5,587 nt of DNA, taken from the NCBI GenBank assembly GCA_002438075.1, contig DJSQ01000101.1:782-6368 (forward strand), given 5' to 3'. Position 1 is the first letter of the stretch. Each line of letters begins with the position of its first letter. Under the pieces are notes generated by a model that was given only the letters and a program-made list of their open reading frames with translations, had not been told where the DNA came from and ran no database searches. This stretch comes from Clostridiales bacterium UBA6330. GTDB lineage: Bacteria; Bacillota; Clostridia; Oscillospirales; CAG-272. This document shows, in pieces, positions 1-5,356 of this stretch. Position numbers and translations under genes: made by a program.

Positions 1-18
1 ACAGACAGACAGACAGAC
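1..18. repeat. ACAG tetranucleotide tandem repeat at the window edge
   Basis: Four and a half perfect copies of ACAG lie at the very start of the window, so the tract may continue upstream. No gene that it could affect is visible in the window. Tetranucleotide tracts of this kind can vary in length by slippage, but at this copy number it may equally be chance or the end of a longer repeat. Confidence 0.6.
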
Positions 19-82
19 CTGGTTGCTTATATAGCTGCTTTTTTGTGCAACGGAATGGTTGCATACCTTTTTCGCGCTAATC

Positions 83-127
83 GCCGACTGACCGTTACGG
101 GAATCCGTGACTGCCAGTCGGCTTTTT
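83..127 (+). terminator. Probable rho-independent terminator hairpin
   Basis: GCCGACTG (83-90) pairs perfectly with CAGTCGGC (115-122). Inside it GTTACGG (94-100) pairs with CCGTGAC (105-111), with one G-U pair, around a GAAT loop (101-104). A 3x3 internal loop (91-93 with 112-114) separates the two helices. Five T residues (123-127) follow the stem directly. This is the classic layout of an intrinsic terminator reading rightward, and no A-run precedes the stem, so it is not bidirectional. It most likely ends a transcript entering from the left. Because no upstream gene is visible, it could instead be an attenuator in a long leader of the operon. Confidence 0.75.
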
Positions 128-163
128 GCGCCTAAAACTGTTGAGGTGAGACATTTTGAATGC

Positions 164-203
164 ATTTGAATTAAAAAGCAGTGGTGCGATAAGTAATTCA
201 AAT
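164..203. repeat. 10-bp perfect inverted repeat upstream of the operon
   Basis: ATTTGAATTA (164-173) and TAATTCAAAT (194-203) are perfect inverted copies separated by 20 bases. A further direct copy of the core TTTGAAT lies exactly 10 bp to the left (155-161), so the core occurs three times within about 50 bp. The repeat brackets the best promoter candidate, which suggests regulator-binding half-sites, but the region is AT-rich and it could be a coincidental hairpin. Confidence 0.5.
166..193 (+). promoter_or_regulatory. Weak sigma-A-type promoter candidate for the operon
   Basis: TTGAAT (166-171) matches four of six bases of the -35 consensus. After 16 bases comes GATAAG (188-193), which shares the ATAA core of the -10 consensus and has an upstream TG dinucleotide (185-186) in the extended -10 position. 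Transcription would begin near base 200, downstream of the terminator and about 70 bases before the first gene. That would place the cre-like sites just downstream of the start, a known roadblock position for CcpA. The match is modest, and other AT-rich hexamers in the region could serve instead. Confidence 0.35.
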
Positions 204-209
204 TTATCT

Positions 210-227
210 TATGTAATCGTAAGCTAT
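210..227. promoter_or_regulatory. Second, weaker cre-like operator
   Basis: TATGTAATCGTAAGCTAT fits the cre consensus WWTGNAARCGNWWWCAWW except at three positions. It lies exactly 15 bp upstream of the better site and overlaps it by three bases. On its own it would be unconvincing; its regular offset from the stronger site is the reason to list it. Confidence 0.25.
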
Positions 228-242
228 GAAAACGCTTATAGT
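225..242. promoter_or_regulatory. cre-like operator (CcpA/LacI family)
   Basis: TATGAAAACGCTTATAGT agrees with the Gram-positive catabolite-responsive element consensus WWTGNAARCGNWWWCAWW at all but two positions, including the central CG and the TGNAA half. It sits 29 bases before the first start codon, where CcpA or a local LacI-family repressor would block transcription. Carbon catabolite repression of a sugar or cyclitol operon is typical, which supports the call. A dedicated LacI-type regulator encoded elsewhere could bind the same kind of site. Confidence 0.45.
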
Positions 243-271
243 GAAAGCAACACAGAAAAGGAGAAAACACG

Positions 272-1708
272 ATGCAATATCAAATGAACGATTTTCTGTT
301 CTCCATGATTCTGACCGAGTTGGAGGACGCGGTGGGAAAGGAAAACTGCTCGGTGCGCCCAATCGACAAGGTGACGCACAGCGTGGATTACTACTGGCTC
401 TCGCGGATGTGGGCAGACAGAGGACAGCGGATGCCGGAGGCGGATTTTGTGGTCTGCCCGTTGGACGCGACCGAGGTTTCCAAGGTCGTCAAGATTGCAA
501 ACTATTATAAAATCCCCGTGACAGTGTGGGGCGCGGGCGGAGGAACGCAGGGCGGTGCAATTCCGGTTTGCGGCGGCATTCTGCTGGATACCAAGCGGAT
601 GAACCGGATTTATCAGGTCAATACAGAGGGAATGTACATCGAATGCGGCACGGGTGCCATTTACAAGCACATTGAGTATGCCGCAAATGAGGTGGGAAAG
701 GCGACCATGCACTACCCGTCCTCGCTGACCTGCTCCACAGTCGGCGGATTTCTTGCGCACCGTGGCATCGGCGTGGTGTCCACGAAATACGGCAAGATTG
801 ACGATATGGTCCTGCAAATGGAGGTCGTGCTTCCGAACGGGGACATCATTCTGACTTCCCCCGCGCCCAAGCACGCGGCGGGTCCCGACCTCAATCAGAT
901 TTTCATCGGTTCGGAGGGGACGCTCGGTATCATCACCAAGGCACAGATCCGCATTTTCGACCAGCCGGAGGAACGGCGCTTCCGCGCATTCCTGTTTAAG
1001 GATATGCATGGCGCGTTTGTTGCATCGCGGGAACTGCTCCAGAAGTTCAAGCCCTCGGTCATGCGTCTTTACGACGAGGCGGAGACTGCATCGCTGATCA
1101 AAAAGGTGGTCGGTGTGGAGCGCAAGGGCGCGTTCATGAACATTGCCTATGAGGGGTGCCGCGAGATGGTGGAGGTGGAGGAGAAAATCCTTTTGGACAC
1201 CTTCAAAAAGTACGGCGCAGAGGACCTTGGAAGCGAATACGGCGAGAAGTGGTGGAAGGAAAAGATTACCTTCTTCTATCCCGGCTATATGATGGACCTG
1301 CCGCAGATGTTCGGCACAATGGATACGATTGCCCCGTATGACAAAATCGAGGAAATCTATTGGGCAATGAAAAAGGCGATTGAGACCAACTTCCCGCAGG
1401 CGAAGTTCATTGCGCATTTCTCGCACTGGTACGAGTGGGGCGCGATGGTTTACGACCGCTTTATCGTGGACGGCAAGGACGTTCCGCAGGACCCGGTCGA
1501 GGCGCTCCGGTTGCATCAGGCAATCTGGACCTGCGGTGTGCGGACGGCGCTTGCGCACGGCGGCGTGGTCAACGACCACCATGGCGTGGGCATCAAACTC
1601 GGCAGACTGATGAAGGAGCAGTACGGTCCCGCCATGCAGGTATTCGAGGGACTGAAAAAGCAGCTTGACCCGAACGGAATCATGAATCCGTTCAAGCTGG
1701 GACTCTGA
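272..1708 (+). CDS. FAD-linked oxidase/dehydrogenase, GlcD / alkyl-DHAP-synthase-like (VAO family)
   Basis: A 478-residue flavoprotein of the VAO/PCMH family. The FAD-binding domain shows the glycine-rich loop at residues 86-95 (WGAGGGTQGG), the STVGG segment at 155-159 followed by AHRG (162-165) and a YGKIDDMV-type strand, and IGSEGTLG at 212-219. The C-terminal substrate domain carries NDHHGVG at 434-440 and ends with the DPNGIMNP signature. The AHR and DHHG variants resemble alkyl-DHAP-synthase-like oxidases more than typical D-lactate or glycolate dehydrogenases. Such enzymes oxidise a hydroxy acid or polyol and pass electrons from FAD to a partner; the gene for a GlcF-like iron-sulfur protein follows directly. 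No signal peptide or membrane segment is evident. The start at 272 is supported by AAAGGAGA, with GGAG ending 8 bases before the ATG; the in-frame ATG at 284 is too far away. The substrate cannot be read from sequence; operon context suggests a cyclitol or sugar acid. Confidence 0.9.
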   Translation: MQYQMNDFLFSMILTELEDAVGKENCSVRPIDKVTHSVDYYWLSRMWADRGQRMPEADFVVCPLDATEVSKVVKIANYYKIPVTVWGAGGGTQGGAIPVCGGILLDTKRMNRIYQVNTEGMYIECGTGAIYKHIEYAANEVGKATMHYPSSLTCSTVGGFLAHRGIGVVSTKYGKIDDMVLQMEVVLPNGDIILTSPAPKHAAGPDLNQIFIGSEGTLGIITKAQIRIFDQPEERRFRAFLFKDMHGAFVASRELLQKFKPSVMRLYDEAETASLIKKVVGVERKGAFMNIAYEGCREMVEVEEKILLDTFKKYGAEDLGSEYGEKWWKEKITFFYPGYMMDLPQMFGTMDTIAPYDKIEEIYWAMKKAIETNFPQAKFIAHFSHWYEWGAMVYDRFIVDGKDVPQDPVEALRLHQAIWTCGVRTALAHGGVVNDHHGVGIKLGRLMKEQYGPAMQVFEGLKKQLDPNGIMNPFKLGL

Positions 1709-1721
1709 GGAGGTGGATGAG

Positions 1722-2813
1722 ATGAAACTGTCGGAAAAAGTCAATCAGCACGTGGATTCCTGCCGGTTCTGCTGGATGTGCCATCACATCTGCCCAATCG
1801 GAAATGCAACAGGACATGAAAGAAGCACGCCCCGCGCAAGGGCATTGGGAATTTCCCTTGTCACGCGCGGTGCCCTTCAACTCGATGATATTATGGACAA
1901 CATTTACGAATGCGCCGGATGCGGTGCGTGCGTGCAGGTCTGCGTCACCGGATGGGACCCCGTAATGTTCACAAAAGCCGTCCGCGAGCAGGCGGCACTG
2001 GAGGGAAAACTGCCGGATGCCATTCAAAGATTGGTTGCAAACTGCCTCTCAAGCGGGAACGCGTATGGCGAGACGGACCTTGCGGCGGAATTGCAGGCGG
2101 CAATCGGAAAGCATTCCGCCAAGACCGATACGCTCCTGTTCCTCGGCACGGATGCGAGATACAAAATGCCGGAGCAGGCAGTAAAAACAATTGCGGTTCT
2201 GGAGCGCGCGGGGGTGGACTTTACCGTGCTTGCGGAGGAGCCCGCATCCGGTGCACAGTTGGATTATCTGATCGGCGCACTCAAGGAAACGAAAGCGCAG
2301 ATGCAGGCGTGCGCGGCGGTGCTGAACGGCTACAAGACAGTCATCGCGGCTGACCCGACCGATGCAAAAATTCTGCGCAGAACCTATGCGGAATACGGCG
2401 TGGAGCTCTCCTGCCTCGTGGTGACCTTCCCTGCCTATGCGCTGGAACTGCTGCAATCCGGAAGATTGACCGTCCGGAAGCGGGAGATGCCTGTCGTTTA
2501 TCAGGATCCGTTCCAGCTCTCGCGCGACCTTGGAGAAATCGAAGAACCCCGTGCGCTCATCTCCGCCTGTGCCGACCTTTCCGAAATGCTTCTGCACGGT
2601 GAGGAAACGGTTTGGGCAGGGAACCTGCTGATGGCGGAATGGATGCCGGACGTCATGCGGGCGGTTGCAGCAAGAAGAATCTTCAATGCAGAGAGCGTTG
2701 GCGCGAAAACAATCGTCACGGCGTGCGTGGGCGAATATGCCGCATTGAAAGCGGCGGAAACGGACGGGGTGAACATCCTGTCCCTGGAAGACCTGATTCT
2801 CGGAGGAAACTGA
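1722..2813 (+). CDS. GlcF-like (Fe-S)-binding electron-transfer protein with degenerate CCG domains
   Basis: A 363-residue partner of the preceding flavoprotein. The N-terminus has two ferredoxin-type motifs: C14-x2-C17-x2-C20-x3-C24-P and C64-x2-C67-x2-C70-x3-C74, each able to hold a [4Fe-4S] cluster. The remainder has the framework of two CCG (heterodisulfide reductase B / GlcF) domains, but the ligands are replaced: T143 where the first Cys is usual, A175-S176-G177 for CCG, D211-P-T-D214 for CxxC, then F264, W298-A299-G300, and C335 with E338 in the second domain. Only C335 remains. It probably relays electrons from FAD to an unknown acceptor through the two cubane clusters alone. A GTG at 1713 would extend the frame by three codons but lies inside the AGGAGG Shine-Dalgarno (1708-1713), which is 8 bases from the ATG at 1722, so 1722 is preferred. 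The gene starts 13 bases after the oxidase stop, and the SD overlaps that stop codon. Confidence 0.88.
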   Translation: MKLSEKVNQHVDSCRFCWMCHHICPIGNATGHERSTPRARALGISLVTRGALQLDDIMDNIYECAGCGACVQVCVTGWDPVMFTKAVREQAALEGKLPDAIQRLVANCLSSGNAYGETDLAAELQAAIGKHSAKTDTLLFLGTDARYKMPEQAVKTIAVLERAGVDFTVLAEEPASGAQLDYLIGALKETKAQMQACAAVLNGYKTVIAADPTDAKILRRTYAEYGVELSCLVVTFPAYALELLQSGRLTVRKREMPVVYQDPFQLSRDLGEIEEPRALISACADLSEMLLHGEETVWAGNLLMAEWMPDVMRAVAARRIFNAESVGAKTIVTACVGEYAALKAAETDGVNILSLEDLILGGN

Positions 2814-2814
2814 A

Positions 2815-3654
2815 ATGCTTGTCAATCTGCAAACAATCATCGGGATGGCAGAGGCGGGAGGCTTCTGCATTCCGGCATTCAATGTGTATAACACCGAGAC
2901 CCTGATGGGAGTGATTGCGGCGGCGGAGGAAGCGCACGCACCTGTGATTGTGCAGGTCTATCCGCGCCTGATCAAAGAGGAGGTCGGCTTTTACATCTGT
3001 CCCGCGGCGGTTGCGGCGGCAAGGCGGGCAAGCGTGCCGGTCTGCTTGCACCTCGACCACGGACCCGACCTGTTCTCGGTACAGCGTTCCCTGCGTTGGG
3101 GCATGACGGGCATCATGCTGGACGGCTCTACGCACCCGCTGGAGGAAAACATCGCGCTGACACGGCAGGTGGTGGAGCTTTGCGCGGCGGTCGGTGTCGG
3201 CGTAGAGGGAGAAATCGGTCATGTCGGGAGCGTCAATGATGCCGCGATGGATGAATTTACATCTCCCGATGAGGCGGCGGAGTTCGTCAAACGGACCGGC
3301 GTGACCTGTCTGGCAGTCCTCATCGGCAACGCGCACGGGCACTACAAAAAGCCGCCGAAGTTGGATATCGAGCGGGTCAAAGCCATCCGCAAAGCCACGG
3401 GCGGGATTCCGCTCGTCCTGCATGGCGGAAGCGGCATTCCGGACGATCAGGTTCGGGCGGCAATCGCGGCGGGCGTGCGCAAGATGAACATCGGCACCGA
3501 TGTCTGCTGTGCCTTTGCGGACGGAACGCAGGAAACGCTGAATGACCCCGCGCGCAGTCTGGCAGTCGATCTCTTTATGAAGAAGCCGATTGAGGCAGTC
3601 AAACGGTTGGCACTCTCCAAAATTGCCCTGACGGGAGCCGAGGGGAAAGCATGA
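2815..3654 (+). CDS. Class II (zinc-dependent) fructose-bisphosphate-type aldolase, IolJ-like candidate
   Basis: At 279 residues it has the usual length of short class II aldolases. The catalytic signatures are complete: HLDHG at 79-83 with the proton-transfer Asp81 and zinc ligand His82, LDGS at 102-105, VEGEIG at 130-135 with Glu133, the second zinc His in NAHGHY (His174), and LHGGSGIP at 202-209 with His203. NIGTD at 225-229 is the phosphate-binding segment. It cleaves a ketose phosphate into DHAP and an aldehyde in the cytoplasm. Together with a PfkB kinase and IolB, the likeliest substrate is 2-deoxy-5-keto-gluconate 6-phosphate (the IolJ reaction, giving malonate semialdehyde), but fructose- or tagatose-bisphosphate cannot be excluded from sequence. 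The start is set by GGAGG (2802-2806), 8 bases before the ATG and within the end of the preceding gene; only one base separates the two genes. The stop overlaps the start of the kinase gene. Confidence 0.92.
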   Translation: MLVNLQTIIGMAEAGGFCIPAFNVYNTETLMGVIAAAEEAHAPVIVQVYPRLIKEEVGFYICPAAVAAARRASVPVCLHLDHGPDLFSVQRSLRWGMTGIMLDGSTHPLEENIALTRQVVELCAAVGVGVEGEIGHVGSVNDAAMDEFTSPDEAAEFVKRTGVTCLAVLIGNAHGHYKKPPKLDIERVKAIRKATGGIPLVLHGGSGIPDDQVRAAIAAGVRKMNIGTDVCCAFADGTQETLNDPARSLAVDLFMKKPIEAVKRLALSKIALTGAEGKA

Positions 3655-4565
3655 GGGCGCAGATTGTCGGTATCGGCGCGTGTGTAGCCGATACGCTTTG
3701 GTGCCTGCCGACCTATCCAACCGAGGACACCAAGATGAAAGCGGAAGACTCGCGGCAGGCGGGCGGTGGACCTGTTGCAACGGGCTTGGTCGCCGCCGCA
3801 AAGTTGGGCGCCGATACCGCGTTCATTGGGAACCTTGCCGATGATGCAAGCGGGCAATTTCTGCGGGCGGATTTTGAGAAATACGGTGTAAAGACCGACC
3901 TGATTGCAACGCTGTCCGGCTACCGTTCCTTTTCGTCCGCGCTTCTGCTTGCCGCCGATTCCGGAACTCGCACCTGCGTGTTCGACCGCGGCAATCTGCC
4001 TCCGACTGTGTTGAGCGTGGCGCAGAAGACCGCCATCGCGGAAGCGGAAATCCTGATGGTGGACGGAAACGATCTGGACGCGGCAGTGGAGGGCGCAACC
4101 GTTGCCCGTGCCGCAGGGAAACGGGTGCTGTACGATTGCGGCGGGAACTACCCGAACGTTGCGCGCCTGTTGGCGGTCTCGGACATTCTGATTCCGAGCG
4201 AGGAATTTGCGCTTGCCGAAACGGGTTGTAAAACCGCCACCGACGCGGCGAAAGCGTTGTTTAACACCTATCATCCTGCCGTGGTGGTCATCACGCAGGG
4301 CAAGCGGGGCGGCATCCTGTTTGACGGGACGCACACAACCGCCTATCCGATTTATCCCGCACGGGTGGTGGATTCCAACGGGGCGGGGGACGTGTTCCAC
4401 GGCGCATTTGCGGCGGCACTGCTGCGCGGGTATGATTACTTGACCTGCTGTCATTTTGCATCCGCGACCTCGGCGCTCAAATGCACGGGCATCGGTGCGC
4501 GGGAGAGCGTGCCGGATTTTGAAACGGTCAGAACCTATCTGAAGGAGAACGGCTATGAACTTTAA
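3651..4565 (+). CDS. PfkB/ribokinase-family sugar kinase, possible 5-dehydro-2-deoxygluconokinase
   Basis: A 304-residue PfkB-family kinase. The N-terminal signature is seen as AGGGPVATG at 37-45, running into KLGAD (51-55) and the GNLADDASG strand (60-68). The C-terminal signature is DSNGAGDVFHGAF at 241-253, with GAGD (244-247) forming the anion hole and Asp247 as the catalytic base. It phosphorylates a sugar or sugar acid with ATP. Context between an aldolase and IolB suggests the IolC reaction (phosphorylation of 2-deoxy-5-ketogluconate), but the protein is somewhat shorter than usual IolC and its N-terminus looks like the general ribokinase/ketohexokinase type, so another ketose or keto-acid substrate is possible. 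Its start shares an ATGA with the aldolase stop (4-base overlap), a sign of translational coupling, with a GAGGGGAAA stretch just before it. Confidence 0.9.
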   Translation: MRAQIVGIGACVADTLWCLPTYPTEDTKMKAEDSRQAGGGPVATGLVAAAKLGADTAFIGNLADDASGQFLRADFEKYGVKTDLIATLSGYRSFSSALLLAADSGTRTCVFDRGNLPPTVLSVAQKTAIAEAEILMVDGNDLDAAVEGATVARAAGKRVLYDCGGNYPNVARLLAVSDILIPSEEFALAETGCKTATDAAKALFNTYHPAVVVITQGKRGGILFDGTHTTAYPIYPARVVDSNGAGDVFHGAFAAALLRGYDYLTCCHFASATSALKCTGIGARESVPDFETVRTYLKENGYEL

Positions 4566-5343
4566 GAAAACCTATCACCCCGCAAAGGGGTATACCGAGA
4601 TCTGCAAAATCGGTGAATGCAGTCTGCACCGCCTGTCGTTCGGGATCATCGAACTGGACGCGGGGGACAAACTGCCGTTTGAAACGGAGGACAAAGAGAC
4701 GGCGTTCGTTATGCTGTCGGGACACTGCAATGTCCGCTCCGGTGAAGCCGAATGGCGAAACATCGGCAACCGTCAAACGGTATTCGAGAACCGCCGCGCC
4801 GAGTGCGTCTATCTGCCGCGTGACTACCGCTGTGAGATTGAAGCCATCGACCGCGTCAAAATCGCAGTCTGCGCAACGCCGGTTGACCGTAAGACCGAGC
4901 CGCAGGTTCTGCGTGAGGAGCATGCGGTTCTGAAACGGTTGGGTCGCGTTCCGTTTGAGCGGGAGACGAGCTTTCTGGTGGACGGCAACAGCAACGCGCT
5001 GAAGCTGACAATCGGCGAGGCGTACTGCACCGAGGGCAACTGGGCGGGTTTCCCGCCGCATAAGCACGACACCGATGATATGCCGCGTGAGTGCATTGCC
5101 GAGGAAATCTATTATTTTCTGTTTGAGCCGGAGCAGGGCTTTGCGGTGCAGTGCGTGTACACGGCGGACGGCAAGGTGGACGAAGCCTACCGCGTGAAAA
5201 ATGACGAACTGGTGGAGTTCCCCTACGGCTACCACACCACTGTCACGACACCGGGGTATCAATCCTACTTCCTGTGGCTCATGTCCGGTGACCATCAGGG
5301 CTTCAACCGAAGCAACGATCCTGCGCACGATTGGGTGAAGTGA
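4555..5343 (+). CDS. iolB: 5-deoxy-glucuronate isomerase (IolB)
   Basis: A 262-residue bicupin with the IolB hallmarks: NWAGFPPHKHDTDD around residues 162-175, EEIYYFLF from 183, an FPYGYHTTV segment with His227, and YFLWLMSGDHQGF followed by the closing DPAHDW. His169, His171, Glu183 or Glu184 and His227 are the expected metal ligands by analogy with IolB/KduI cupins. IolB converts 5-deoxy-D-glucuronate to 2-deoxy-5-keto-D-gluconate in inositol degradation, directly upstream of a kinase and aldolase step such as the two genes before it. The N-terminal cupin half is divergent, as is usual. The gene overlaps the kinase gene by 11 bases; AAGGAG (4542-4547) lies 7 bases before the ATG, inside the kinase gene, which implies coupled translation. 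The length is normal for the family. Confidence 0.93.
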   Translation: MNFKKTYHPAKGYTEICKIGECSLHRLSFGIIELDAGDKLPFETEDKETAFVMLSGHCNVRSGEAEWRNIGNRQTVFENRRAECVYLPRDYRCEIEAIDRVKIAVCATPVDRKTEPQVLREEHAVLKRLGRVPFERETSFLVDGNSNALKLTIGEAYCTEGNWAGFPPHKHDTDDMPRECIAEEIYYFLFEPEQGFAVQCVYTADGKVDEAYRVKNDELVEFPYGYHTTVTTPGYQSYFLWLMSGDHQGFNRSNDPAHDWVK

Positions 5344-5356
5344 GGAAAATATTTTC

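Noticed and set aside
1..135. Open frame from the window start to the TAA at 133-135, possibly the tail of an upstream gene
   Set aside because: It would code through the ACAG repeat and the whole terminator hairpin, and the translation shows no familiar pattern; a terminator normally follows rather than lies within a gene.
237..242. TATAGT as a -10 promoter element
   Set aside because: It matches the -10 consensus well, but no acceptable -35 hexamer lies 16-18 bases upstream, and it falls inside the better-supported cre-like site.
226..510. 94-codon plus-strand frame starting in the leader and running into the oxidase gene
   Set aside because: It overlaps the oxidase gene in another frame, its start lies inside the cre-like site without a good ribosome site, and the product is low-complexity Gly/Arg-rich.
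1713..1721. GTG start for the iron-sulfur protein
   Set aside because: The GTG overlaps the AGGAGG sequence that is ideally placed for the ATG at 1722, so it cannot use that ribosome site.
236..1744. 502-codon open frame on the minus strand opposite the FAD oxidase gene
   Set aside because: The plus-strand frame carries clear VAO-family motifs and a good ribosome site. The antisense translation is rich in His, Arg and Leu without recognisable motifs, as expected from the complement of a GC-rich gene.
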